A stretch of 44,446 bases of DNA from NCBI GenBank assembly GCA_016220085.1, contig JACRIN010000085.1, positions 1 through 44,446 of the forward strand. The letters are read 5' to 3'. The DNA is from Planctomycetota bacterium (GTDB taxonomy: Bacteria; Planctomycetota; UBA1135; GCA-002686595). Below are positions 23,855 to 31,977 of the stretch, in pieces (position 1 is the stretch's first letter; every line of letters starts with the position of its first letter). Both the position numbers and the translations under genes were made by a program. The notes under the pieces were generated by a model. It saw only the letters and a program-made list of their open reading frames with translations, did not search any database and was not told the origin of the DNA.

Positions 23855-24715
23855 TCAGAGAAGATCGGGGAAACGCGACTTCTGCGCCAGGAAGAACCGC
23901 GAGCCGAGCAGGAACACAACCACGGCGACCGCGGCGAAGACGCCCAGGGTCAGCGGCTGCGGCCAGACGCCGTAGATCAGGACCTTGCGATAGCTGTCGA
24001 CCAACCAGTACATCGGGTTGATCTGCAGCACCCAGTTCAAGCCCGCGATCTTCACCGCATCCGCCGGATAGAAGATCGGGGTCATGAACATCCACACGCT
24101 CATCGCCACGCCGATCACGTGGTAGACGTCGCGCAGGAACAGGTTGAACGCGGCGAGGAAGTACCCGAGCCCGAGAGTGAAGACCGCCTGGAGCACCATC
24201 AGGATCGGAAGCGTCACGAGCGAGAGCCCGAGGCCCAGCGGCCGCACGATCGTCTGACCGGTCTCGCCCGCGGAGGCGACGACCTCGGGCTCGGCGCCGT
24301 ACGCGAACCACGCGACCCCGATGGCCGCGATCGCGACGCCGATCAGCATGTTGATCAGCGCGGAGATCGTCAGGTAGACGGGCAGGATCTCGGCGGGGAA
24401 CACGACCTTCTGGATCAGGTTCTGATTCTCCACGAGCGTGTTCGTGCAGCGCGAAATCGTCTCGGCGAAGCTCTGCCACACGATGATGCCGGAGAGCATC
24501 AACAACGCGACCTCGCTCGGCGTCTGCCCGGTCGACCAGCGCGTCTTCAGCACGATCTGGAAGACGAACATGTAGACGATCAGGTTGACGACCGGGAAGA
24601 TCACCGACCAGAAGAAGCCCATGCTCGAGCCCACGTAGCGCGCGCGCAGGTCGCGCCACACGAAGTCGCGCAGCAGGCGGCGGTGGTGCGAGAGCGAGGT
24701 GAAGATCGCGAACAA
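23855..24715 (-). CDS. wzm: ABC-2 type polysaccharide export permease (Wzm-like)
   Basis: This 286-residue inner-membrane protein has six predicted helices in the ABC-2 pattern. The cytoplasmic start LLRDFVWRDLRARYVGSSMG (containing the RDL(R/K)xRYxxSxLG signature) is followed by FFWSVIFPVVNLIVYMFVF. The family's NLIQKVVFPAEILP loop is also present, as is a last periplasmic loop ending INPMYWLVDSYR. It is the pore partner of the Wzt-like ATPase. The frame opens right after the arginase stop, and the first usable codon is TTG at 24715 (9 bp from that stop), so a TTG start is inferred. Length and topology are normal for Wzm/TagG/KpsM-type permeases. Confidence 0.9.
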   Translation of the reverse strand: MFAIFTSLSHHRRLLRDFVWRDLRARYVGSSMGFFWSVIFPVVNLIVYMFVFQIVLKTRWSTGQTPSEVALLMLSGIIVWQSFAETISRCTNTLVENQNLIQKVVFPAEILPVYLTISALINMLIGVAIAAIGVAWFAYGAEPEVVASAGETGQTIVRPLGLGLSLVTLPILMVLQAVFTLGLGYFLAAFNLFLRDVYHVIGVAMSVWMFMTPIFYPADAVKIAGLNWVLQINPMYWLVDSYRKVLIYGVWPQPLTLGVFAAVAVVVFLLGSRFFLAQKSRFPDLL

Positions 24716-24724
24716 GTCCGGGCC

Positions 24725-25639
24725 TCAGAGGATGCGTTTGCCGAGCGCGGAGAGCAGCAATTGGACCGCGACCTGCGCCGTGCAGTTCTTCACGTCGAGG
24801 ATCGGATTGATCTCGGTGACTTCGAGCGACAGGAGCCGTCCGGATTCGTGCGCGTTCTCCATCACCAGGTGGGACTCGCGGAAGTTCGTGCCGCCGGGCA
24901 CCGGCGTGCCGACGCCGGGCGCGACGGTCGGGTCGACGCCGTCGAGGTCGAACGAGAGGTGGAAGCCCGCGGTGCCGTCGGTGGCGATCGCGATCGCGCG
25001 TTTCATCACCTCGTTCATGCCGAGCATGTCGATCTCGCGCATCGTGAACACGGTGACGCCGCAGTCGCGGATCTCGCGTCGCTCGTACTGATCGAGATCG
25101 CGCACGCCGACGATCACGGCGTTCTGCACGTCGACCATCGGCACGCGATCTCCCATGCCGACGAGCTCGGGCGCGCCGCGACCGAGCACCGACGCGCACG
25201 GCATGCCGTGGATGTTGCCCGACGGCGTCGAATCGGGGGTGTTCATGTCCCCGTGCGCGTCGAACCAGATCAGGCCGATCTTCTCTCCGCGGCGGTGGTG
25301 CCAGGAGCTGACCGCCGCCGTCGTGCCGATCGCGATCGAATGGTCGCCGCCGACGACGATCGGGAACGCGCCGGCGTCGAGCACGCGCTCGACGCGCGCG
25401 CGCAAGCGCCGGCAGCAGTGCGCGATCTCGAAGAGGAAGCGCGCGTTCGGGTTCTTCGGCTCGCGCGACTCCGGCAGCGGCACGCCGACGTTGCCCTTGT
25501 CCTCGTACTCGAGGCCGAGCGCGCGCACGCCTTCCTCGAAGCCCGCGATGCGCAAAGCGCTCGGACCCATGTCGACCCCGCGGCGTCCGCCGCCGAGGTC
25601 CATGGGCACTCCGATCAATGACACCTTGCGTATCTGCAT
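24725..25639 (-). CDS. rocF: Arginase
   Basis: A 304-residue ureohydrolase hydrolysing arginine to ornithine and urea with two Mn2+ ions. Metal and substrate motifs: GVPMDLGGGRRGVDMGPSALR near the start, VVGGDHSIAIGT (first His ligand), WFDAHGDMNTP (Asp-x-His-x-Asp), SGNIHGMPCA, and FDLDGVDPTVAPGVGTPVPGG (Asp-x-Asp ligands). The GMPCA and GVGTPVPGG strings favour arginase over agmatinase. The ATG at 25639 shares one base with the TGA of the SAM hydrolase gene (TGATG). It sits inside a run otherwise devoted to glycan export, between SAM hydrolase and Wzm, which is an odd place for a catabolic enzyme. An alternative substrate such as agmatine or a guanidino-sugar cannot be excluded. Confidence 0.88.
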   Translation of the reverse strand: MQIRKVSLIGVPMDLGGGRRGVDMGPSALRIAGFEEGVRALGLEYEDKGNVGVPLPESREPKNPNARFLFEIAHCCRRLRARVERVLDAGAFPIVVGGDHSIAIGTTAAVSSWHHRRGEKIGLIWFDAHGDMNTPDSTPSGNIHGMPCASVLGRGAPELVGMGDRVPMVDVQNAVIVGVRDLDQYERREIRDCGVTVFTMREIDMLGMNEVMKRAIAIATDGTAGFHLSFDLDGVDPTVAPGVGTPVPGGTNFRESHLVMENAHESGRLLSLEVTEINPILDVKNCTAQVAVQLLLSALGKRIL

Positions 25640-26445
25640 CACGTCCTCTCGAACCGCACCTTGGCTCCGGGCGAGAGCGCGAGCCGTCGAGCCGCGCTGC
25701 CCTTGACGACCGCGAGCTCCACGCACCCGAACGAGTCGACCAGAGCGATCAACTCGCCCGCGCGCGCATCGGAGTAGGTGGCGAGGATCGGAATCCTACG
25801 CTCCCCCACGCGCGCCACCCACTGCGAAGCGCCGCCTTCGAGGTCGACGGCGCGCAGATCGGTCACAAGATTGCCGAAGCGGTCCGCCAGCAGCACGTGG
25901 GCCTCCAGCGCGCGCTCGGAGATCCGCCGCGGGCCTCCCGTTGGCCGCAGTTCGGGATCGTCGCAGACCGGACCGAGCTCGCGCGGATCGAGCCCTTCGA
26001 CCAACCGCGCGGCGGTCGGTGCGAAAACGTCTCGGCCGTGGAAAGTCCGGCTGCGCTCCGCGAGCGAGAACCGTTCGATGTCGAGCGACCGGACCCACGT
26101 CGCGTCCGCGTAGAACGCGGTGAGCAGCCCGTTGTCCGGAGCGAGGAAGATGTGGCCGTCATGCGAGACCGCGAGGATGCGCCGGTCGGAGCCGACGCCC
26201 GGATCGACGACCGCGAGGTGCACGCTTCCGCCTGGGAAGTACTTCCACGAGCGCTCGAGGTAGAACGCGGCGACCGCGATGTCCTGCGCGGGCACTCCGT
26301 GCGTCAAGTCGACGACGCGCGCACGCGGCGCGCCCGCCAGGATCACGCCGTGCATCACGCCGACGTAGGGATCGACGAGTCCGAAGTCGGTCAGCAAGCT
26401 GACCACTCCGCTCGGCCGCCAAGCGCGTTCGAGTTTTGCCGCCAT
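25639..26445 (-). CDS. SAM hydrolase (SAM hydroxide adenosyltransferase, DUF62)
   Basis: A 268-residue protein of the family that includes fluorinase and chlorinase but mostly splits S-adenosylmethionine with water into adenosine and methionine. Family motifs: VVSLLTDFGLVDPYVGVMHGVI at the start (SAM-binding Asp), VDLTHGVPAQDI, HLAVVDPGVGSDRR, APDNGLL, and TFHGRDVFAP with the conserved His; the C-terminal barrel contains DRFGNLVTD. The Asp-Arg-His set expected for the hydrolase branch is present, and no halogenase-specific 23-residue loop is evident. It lies 18 bp after the HEAT-repeat gene and overlaps arginase by one base. Cellular role of these enzymes is poorly known. Confidence 0.88.
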   Translation of the reverse strand: MAAKLERAWRPSGVVSLLTDFGLVDPYVGVMHGVILAGAPRARVVDLTHGVPAQDIAVAAFYLERSWKYFPGGSVHLAVVDPGVGSDRRILAVSHDGHIFLAPDNGLLTAFYADATWVRSLDIERFSLAERSRTFHGRDVFAPTAARLVEGLDPRELGPVCDDPELRPTGGPRRISERALEAHVLLADRFGNLVTDLRAVDLEGGASQWVARVGERRIPILATYSDARAGELIALVDSFGCVELAVVKGSAARRLALSPGAKVRFERT

Positions 26446-26463
26446 GCGCGCCTCGTCCGCCGG

Positions 26464-28293
26464 TCAGCGGGTTCTTCCGCCGAGCGCGGAGAGCAGCGCG
26501 CCTTGGACCGCGGGGTCGGCGGCGCCGCTCTTGCGCGCGAGCTCCTCCGCAGCCTCGATGCCGCCCCATTCGCCGATCGCGAAACCGACGCGCCGCAGAT
26601 CGCGCGGCGTCGCGTGGAGCGGCGGCTTCTGGAGCTCGGCGACCAACGCGTCGATGCCGTCGATCTGCACCCAGACGGCGGCGGCGAGCAGGCTGCGGCC
26701 CCAGGGCTCGCTCCAGAGCGCCGCGCGCAGCACCGGCACGCACGTCGGGTCGGCGGCTTCGATCAGGCCGAGCACGAGCGCGACGTTGACGTCGAGCTCG
26801 CCTTCGCGCGGGAAGAGCCCGCGCAAGATCGTCGCGTCCTCCGGCGTCGGCGCGACCCCGATCGCTCGGACCATCCGGGCGCCGATCTCGCCGGTCGGCG
26901 GGGTGGCGTCCAGGAGCTCGCGCAGCACTTCGCGCTCGCTGGTGCGGCCGCTGAGCGACAGGTACGTCGCCGCGAGCACCTGATCGCCCTTCGAGAGCTG
27001 CGGGAAGATGTTGACCAGCAGCGCCTTGACCTCGGGATCGCGCGCGTTGCGGCAGAGCGAGCGGATCAGGAGCTCGTGCTCGGCGTCGTTCGCTTGCGCG
27101 AGCCGATCACGGATCTTGTCGCGCGCCGGCGCGTAGGCGAGTCGCAGTTGCGCGACCAGCGACGCGTTCCGCACGGCCGCGTCGTCGTCGTTGAGCATCG
27201 TCAAGAGCCGCGGAACGAACGACTTCTGCCCGGTGCCGCCGAGCACCTCCGCGATCCGCGCGCGAGCGAGCGGATCGTCGGAGTTGATCTCGAGCTCGAG
27301 CAGCGGCATGCCCGCGTCGTTGCCGCCGCGCACGAGCAGCAGCGACGCGTACGTGCGCAGGCTGGCGACGACGCGAGCTTGGCGCAGCACGTTCGCGGTC
27401 AGGCTCTCGAGGCGCTCCTCGTCGATCTCGTTCAGGAGCTCGGTCCACTCGGACTCGTCCGCCGGCGTCCACAGGCCGGTCGCGACCAACTGATCGATCT
27501 CGGTCGGCAGCACCGCGACCGCGCCGCGCAGGCGCTCGGTCGGGCCGGGTTCGAGCACGAGCTCGAGGAAGTGATCGCGCACCACACCGTCCTTGAGCGT
27601 GCCGGCAGCGCCGTAGATCACGCGATCGAGGAAGCGCGGATCGGCGAGCAGCCCCTCGACGATCTTCGTCGACCACGTCTGGCCGTCGATCAGGCCGAAG
27701 CGACGCGCGGACTCCCAGCGCAGCTCGAGCCACTTCTGCGCGACCGGATGGGAGGCCGCGGTGCTCGCGTCGGCCGCGAACGCGAGCAGCGCCTTGGCGG
27801 TCGCGCCAATCGGCGCCGTGTCGTTCTCCGCCAGCCGTTCGACGACCCGGACGGCGTCCGCGTGCTTCGTGCGCAAGAGCCCGAGCACCGCGTAGCTCGC
27901 GAGGTCGAACTCCTTCGAATGCGCGACGCGCTCCAGGAACGCGAGGTCGCGTCCGCCGAGCTCGCCGAGCGCGAGCAACGCCGCCTGACGCTCCTGCAGA
28001 TTGCCTTCGAGCGCGCACGACTCGAGTCGCCCGCGTTCGGCCTCCGAGCGCGCCGCGCCGAGCGCGAAGAACGCGGCGGCGCGTTGCGGCGCCGGCAGGT
28101 CGCTCTCCGAGAGCGCGAACAGCGCGGCGCCGACCGTCCGGCTGGTGTACCCGACGCGGGCGTCGCGCTCGACCAGGCGGGACCAGGCGTCGGCGGCGCG
28201 CCGTTCGGGCCGCGGGCGGTCTTGGGGCTCCGCCGAGGGGCGCGAAACGGCCGTCGCGAGCACGACGAGGGCGAGGAACAGGCGCTTGAGCAT
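26464..28293 (-). CDS. Secreted HEAT-repeat protein
   Basis: A 609-residue protein. Residues 1-22 form a signal peptide (MLKRLFLALVVLATAVSRPSA). The rest is helical, with repeated ~30-residue helical pairs such as LQERQAALLALGELGGRD, RARIAEVLGGTGQKSF and DAAVRNASLVAQL, in the HEAT/PBS-lyase style. No catalytic motif is visible, so it is probably a periplasmic scaffold. ATG 28293 was chosen because it begins the signal peptide; an in-frame start at 28344 adds 17 residues. It is 116 bp downstream of the small anchored protein gene and 18 bp upstream of SAM hydrolase. A similar but smaller HEAT lipoprotein closes the iron operon at 39925. Confidence 0.75.
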   Translation of the reverse strand: MLKRLFLALVVLATAVSRPSAEPQDRPRPERRAADAWSRLVERDARVGYTSRTVGAALFALSESDLPAPQRAAAFFALGAARSEAERGRLESCALEGNLQERQAALLALGELGGRDLAFLERVAHSKEFDLASYAVLGLLRTKHADAVRVVERLAENDTAPIGATAKALLAFAADASTAASHPVAQKWLELRWESARRFGLIDGQTWSTKIVEGLLADPRFLDRVIYGAAGTLKDGVVRDHFLELVLEPGPTERLRGAVAVLPTEIDQLVATGLWTPADESEWTELLNEIDEERLESLTANVLRQARVVASLRTYASLLLVRGGNDAGMPLLELEINSDDPLARARIAEVLGGTGQKSFVPRLLTMLNDDDAAVRNASLVAQLRLAYAPARDKIRDRLAQANDAEHELLIRSLCRNARDPEVKALLVNIFPQLSKGDQVLAATYLSLSGRTSEREVLRELLDATPPTGEIGARMVRAIGVAPTPEDATILRGLFPREGELDVNVALVLGLIEAADPTCVPVLRAALWSEPWGRSLLAAAVWVQIDGIDALVAELQKPPLHATPRDLRRVGFAIGEWGGIEAAEELARKSGAADPAVQGALLSALGGRTR

Positions 28294-28409
28294 GGGGAGC
28301 GGCGTCACGGCGACCTTTTCGGGTCCGGGCGACGAGCGACCCAAGATCGCCGCCGCGACGGGGTCGAGTCAACGGCGAGACGGCCCCACGCGCGGGCCGG
28401 CCGGCGCGG

Positions 28410-28820
28410 TCACGGCTTGCGCAGGCGCAGGACGACCTCCAAAACGCCCCGCCGGAGGGGTCGCAGCGGGTTCTCGGCGCTTCGGCCGTCCGCGGAGGCC
28501 GCGCGCAGCGGACCGGAAAGTTCTTCGGCCAGGTCGACGAACTCGAAGCGGCCGGAGGCGTCGGAGCGCGTCTCGCTGCCGTCGGGAGCGGTCACGGTCG
28601 CGTCCGCGAGCGGCTCGCCGCTCTCCGCGTCGAGCACCGTGCCGCGGACGATCACTCGCTGTTCGCTCGCGTCGACTTGGGAGGTCCGAACCCCGTGCGG
28701 CTCCGTCACACGATACTCCGTCGTGCACCGGACAAAGACGAAGAGCCCTAGGCAGAGCACTACCATCGTCACGAAGAGGCTGAGGCTGAGCTTGACGATC
28801 CAGCGAGGGGCTTGGCTCAC
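28410..28820 (-). CDS. Small membrane-anchored protein with carboxypeptidase regulatory-like domain
   Basis: A 136-residue protein. Residues 1-10 are cytoplasmic, 11-31 form one hydrophobic helix (LSLSLFVTMVVLCLGLFVFV), and the rest faces outward. Residues 55-134 look like a carboxypeptidase regulatory (CarboxypepD_reg/SpaA-type) beta-sandwich: VIVRGTVLDAESGEPLADAT then SDASGRFEFVDL. The GTG at 28820 overlaps the TGA of the phosphohexomutase gene (GTGA), so it is coupled to it. Function unknown; the fold often serves as a stalk or binding module. Confidence 0.75.
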   Translation of the reverse strand: MSQAPRWIVKLSLSLFVTMVVLCLGLFVFVRCTTEYRVTEPHGVRTSQVDASEQRVIVRGTVLDAESGEPLADATVTAPDGSETRSDASGRFEFVDLAEELSGPLRAASADGRSAENPLRPLRRGVLEVVLRLRKP

Positions 28821-30169
28821 GACTCCGGCTCGCCGAGAAGCGCGACGAGTTCGGCGCGCTTGGCGTCGCGGAGTTTCGCGGTCGACGCTTCGAGGTTGAG
28901 GCGCAAGAGCGGCTCGGTGTTCGAGGCGCGCACGTTGAACCACCACCACTCGCCCTTCCCGAGCTCGCCGAACTCGACGCTGATGCCGTCGAGCTCGTCC
29001 TGGCGGCCCGCGGCGTAGCGCTTCTTCAACTCGGCGATCGCCGCGTCCTTGTCGGCGACGTGGAAGTTGATCTCGCCGGTCGCGTGGTAGCGCCGGAGCT
29101 CGTTCGCCATCTGCGAGAGCTTCTTCGGACTCTGCGAGACCAAGTTGAGCGCGCTGAGCATCGCGATCACGCCCGAGTCGCACACGTAGTTGTCCGCGAA
29201 GTAGAAGTGCCCCGACAGCTCGCCGCCGAACACCGCGCCTTCCTTGCGCATCGTCGCCTTGATGAACGAGTGGCCGACGCGATCGCGCAGCGGCTTGCCG
29301 CCGGCCTTCAGGATCTCTTCCTTGACCACCCACGACGAGCGCAGGTCGTAGACCACCGGCGCGCCGGGTTTCGCCTTCAGCACTTCGCGCGCGAGCAACG
29401 CGGTCATGAAGTCCGCCGGCACCGTGCGACCGGTCTCGTCGACGAAGCAGCAGCGATCCGCGTCGCCGTCGAAGCCGACGCCGAGCTCGGCGCCGGAGCT
29501 CTTGACGAGCGCGCGCGCCGGATCGAGGTTCTCTTCCTTCAACGGGTTCGCCTCGTGGTTCGGGAACGTGCCGTCGAGCTCCATGAAGAGCGTCTTCGCC
29601 TCGATCAGCGGCACGCGCTTCAGGATCGCCGGCAGCGTGTACGCTTCCATCCCGTTGGCGACGTCGACGGCGATCTTCACCTTGCGCGCGAGCTTCGCGA
29701 ACCGCGCGACGTGGTCCGCGTAGGCGTCGAGCAGCTCGCGCTTCTCGAGCTTGCCGCGCGCGGCGACCGGCGAGGGATAGGGCTCCTTGGTCATCCGCTC
29801 GACGTCGAGGATGCCGTTCGCCGCCGAGATCGGCCGCGCGCCGCGCGAGCAGAGCTTGAAGCCGTTGTACTCGCCCGGATTGTGGCTCGCGGTGACGTTC
29901 AAGCCTCCGTCGCAATCCAGCGAGCCGATCGCGAAGTACGCCATCGGCGTCGACGCGAGCCCGATGTCGAGCACGTCGCACCCGGCGTCGCGCATGCCCT
30001 CGATCGTCGCGGCGGCGAGCTCGGGGCTGTGCGTGCGCATGTCGCGGCCGACGACGAGCTTCCTCGCCTTCAGGAAGCGCGCGAAGGCGTTGCCGATCTT
30101 CTTCGCGAGCTCGGCGTCGAGCTCCTTCTTGTACAAGCCTCGGATGTCGTACGCCTTGAAGATGCCCAT
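28817..30169 (-). CDS. Phosphomannomutase/phosphoglucomutase
   Basis: A 450-residue alpha-D-phosphohexomutase of the ManB/AlgC type that interconverts hexose-6- and hexose-1-phosphate for nucleotide-sugar synthesis. Motifs: IFKAYDIRGLY at the start, TASHNPGEYNGFK with the phosphoserine (about 96), DGDADR metal loop in GVGFDGDADRCCF, GELSGHFYF (sugar-binding GE-S-x-H) and RASNTEPLLRLN (phosphate-binding). Length and four-domain order are normal. The ATG at 30169 has GGAG 5-8 bases upstream; the frame is open much further but is Arg/Ser-rich there. It starts the minus run that leads into the glycan exporter, which fits supply of sugar precursors. Mannose or glucose preference cannot be told. 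Confidence 0.9.
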   Translation of the reverse strand: MGIFKAYDIRGLYKKELDAELAKKIGNAFARFLKARKLVVGRDMRTHSPELAAATIEGMRDAGCDVLDIGLASTPMAYFAIGSLDCDGGLNVTASHNPGEYNGFKLCSRGARPISAANGILDVERMTKEPYPSPVAARGKLEKRELLDAYADHVARFAKLARKVKIAVDVANGMEAYTLPAILKRVPLIEAKTLFMELDGTFPNHEANPLKEENLDPARALVKSSGAELGVGFDGDADRCCFVDETGRTVPADFMTALLAREVLKAKPGAPVVYDLRSSWVVKEEILKAGGKPLRDRVGHSFIKATMRKEGAVFGGELSGHFYFADNYVCDSGVIAMLSALNLVSQSPKKLSQMANELRRYHATGEINFHVADKDAAIAELKKRYAAGRQDELDGISVEFGELGKGEWWWFNVRASNTEPLLRLNLEASTAKLRDAKRAELVALLGEPES

Positions 30170-30293
30170 GGAGTCTCCGTGATCGTGGGAAAGAGGCGCG
30201 AAGGATAGCGTCCCGCCGCGCGAGCGTCCCTCGCCACTCGCACGAAGTCCGCGCTCGCCTTTCACGCTCGCGGCCGCCGCGGTACCGCTGGAT

Positions 30294-30430
30294 CCGAGCG
30301 AGCGAGATCCGCTCGCTCGGTGGTGGCCCCGAGCGTGCGAGTTCCGTTCGCTTGGTGGTCGCCCCGAGCGCGCGAGTCCCGTGCGCTCGGCGATCGACCC
30401 GAGCGCGCGACTTCCGCTCGCTCGCAAGTC
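30294..30430. repeat. 35-bp tandem repeat, about 3.9 units
   Basis: Units start at 30294, 30329, 30364 and 30399, each opening CCGAGCG(A/T/C)GCGA followed by TCCG(C/T)TCGCT-like sequence; the last is 3 bases short. They lie in the 280-bp divergent spacer, 20-155 bp before the copper oxidase gene and after the promoter side of the mutase. Units differ at several positions, and there are no unique spacers, so this is not CRISPR. Confidence 0.85.
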
Positions 30431-30449
30431 CAAACCTCGGAGCCCACGC

Positions 30450-31901
30450 ATGTACGCCGTTCGCCTAGGTCTCTCCCCCGCCGCGCTCTGCCTCGGTGTC
30501 TGCGCCGTCGCGCTCGCGACGCCCGCCGAAGCCCAAGTGAAACCGAAACCGCGCTCGTTGCCGATCGTCGAAGGCCTCTGGGAAGGTCCGTACGAGTGGC
30601 CGCATGCGTCGGTGCACACCGCGCTGCTTCCGACCGGGAACGTGCTCTCGTACGCGTACGGCACGAGCGCGCTCGACATCTTCTGGACCGAGCTCGACGC
30701 GACGAACTACACCGCGGCGGTCGGCTACCTCGCGAAGAGCCTGTTCTGCGGAGGCCACGTGCTCTTCGCCAACGGCCGCTTGCTGGTCGCCGGAGGAACC
30801 ACTTCGGATCCGAGCTTCGGTCACGTCAAGGGACCGACGCACACCGAGTTCTACGACCCTTGGACGCACGCGTGGTCCGCGGGCGACGACATGAATCACG
30901 GCCGCTACTATCCCACGCTGCTGACGCAGGCGAACGGCAGCGTGCTCGCGCTCTCCGGCATCAACGAACTCGGCGCGTACGAGGAGGTCGTCGAGCGCTA
31001 CGACGACGCGCTCGGCTGGATCGATCTCCCGGGCTCCGAGCTGCTCCAAGACCTCTACCCGCGCGCGCACTTGCTTTCGTTCGGCGGCGTGTTCGTCGCC
31101 GGGCCCGGCCCGGTGTCGATGCTCTTCGATCCCGACGCGCCCGCTTGGTATCCGATCGCGACGACGCAGTCCGTGTATCGCGCGGAAGGCTGCAGCGTGC
31201 TCGTCCCCGGCGCGACGGATCGCGTGATGCTGATCGGCGGCACCGACGACGGCGTGATCGGCACCAACACGTGCGAGTCGATCGATCTCGCGTCGGGCTC
31301 GCCCTCGTGGCAACCCGCGCCGCCGATGGCGTACCCGCGCTTCCATCACAACGCGCTGATCCTCGCCAACGGGACCGTGTTCGTGTTCGGTGGCGCGGAG
31401 TTCGACGATCCGGCCGCTTCCGTCCTGCCGTGCGAGCTCTACTTGCCGGAGTCCGATCGCTGGCGCACGGTCGCGCCGCTCCACCGCGCGCGCCTCTACC
31501 ATTCGTCGGGCGTGCTCCTGCCCGACGGCCGCGTCCAGGTCGGCGGCGGCGACGGCGAGCACTCGCTCGAAATCTACTGGCCTCCCTACATGTTCCGGCC
31601 GCGCCCGGCGATCCAGCACGTCTCCACCGAGCTCGGGTACGGCGCCGCGTTCACGCTCGATCTCGCGGGCACGGCGGCGACCGACATCCAGCGCGTCGCG
31701 CTGATCCGCCCGGTCGCGACGACGCACTCGGTCGCGATGGACCAGCGGTTCGTCGAACTCTCGTTCGGTACCTCGGGCGATCACCAACTGGTCGTCGACG
31801 CGCCCTCGAACCCGAATCTCGCGCCGCTCGGCGTCTACATGTTGGTCGTGATCGACGGCCACGGCACGCCGTCGGTCGCGCGGATGGTCTATCTCGACTG
31901 A
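30450..31901 (+). CDS. Galactose oxidase/glyoxal oxidase-like copper-radical oxidase (AA5 type)
   Basis: This 483-residue secreted protein has a signal peptide (1-28, ending PAEAQ), a Kelch-type propeller (~50-385) and a C-terminal early-set beta domain (DUF1929, ~388-482). Copper-radical residues can be matched one by one: Cys100 in SLFCGGHV and Tyr154 in GRYYPT (thioether Tyr-Cys pair), Tyr350-His351 in RARLYHSSGVLLPDGR, and His426 in TTHSVAMDQRF. Galactose oxidase equivalents are Cys228, Tyr272, Tyr495, His496 and His581. It should oxidise a primary alcohol or aldehyde to give H2O2. Carbohydrate-binding module absent. The substrate is not predictable from motifs. It is a single gene, convergent with threonine aldolase. 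ATG 30450 starts the signal peptide. Confidence 0.85.
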   Translation: MYAVRLGLSPAALCLGVCAVALATPAEAQVKPKPRSLPIVEGLWEGPYEWPHASVHTALLPTGNVLSYAYGTSALDIFWTELDATNYTAAVGYLAKSLFCGGHVLFANGRLLVAGGTTSDPSFGHVKGPTHTEFYDPWTHAWSAGDDMNHGRYYPTLLTQANGSVLALSGINELGAYEEVVERYDDALGWIDLPGSELLQDLYPRAHLLSFGGVFVAGPGPVSMLFDPDAPAWYPIATTQSVYRAEGCSVLVPGATDRVMLIGGTDDGVIGTNTCESIDLASGSPSWQPAPPMAYPRFHHNALILANGTVFVFGGAEFDDPAASVLPCELYLPESDRWRTVAPLHRARLYHSSGVLLPDGRVQVGGGDGEHSLEIYWPPYMFRPRPAIQHVSTELGYGAAFTLDLAGTAATDIQRVALIRPVATTHSVAMDQRFVELSFGTSGDHQLVVDAPSNPNLAPLGVYMLVVIDGHGTPSVARMVYLD

Positions 31902-31914
31902 CGCTGCGACATGG

Positions 31915-31935
31915 CGGGCGCGAAGCGAGCGCCCG
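31915..31935. terminator. Inverted repeat between convergent genes (possible terminator)
   Basis: CGGGCGC-GAAGCGA-GCGCCCG gives a perfect 7-bp stem, 14 bp after the oxidase stop and 43 bp after the aldolase stop on the other strand. No U-run follows, so factor-independent termination is uncertain. Confidence 0.4.
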
Positions 31936-31977
31936 AGGCCTGCGTGGCGGAGCCCGCGCCAGCGGAAGTCGTCGAAC

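Noticed and set aside
25618..28899. Very long open frame (about 1093 codons) on the plus strand opposite the minus operon
   Set aside because: It is the complement of well-recognised genes (arginase, SAM hydrolase, HEAT protein). Its peptide is Arg/His/Glu-rich with no motif, as expected from antisense frames at high GC.
30294..30430. Possible CRISPR array
   Set aside because: The 35-bp units are contiguous with no unique spacers, and no cas genes are present.
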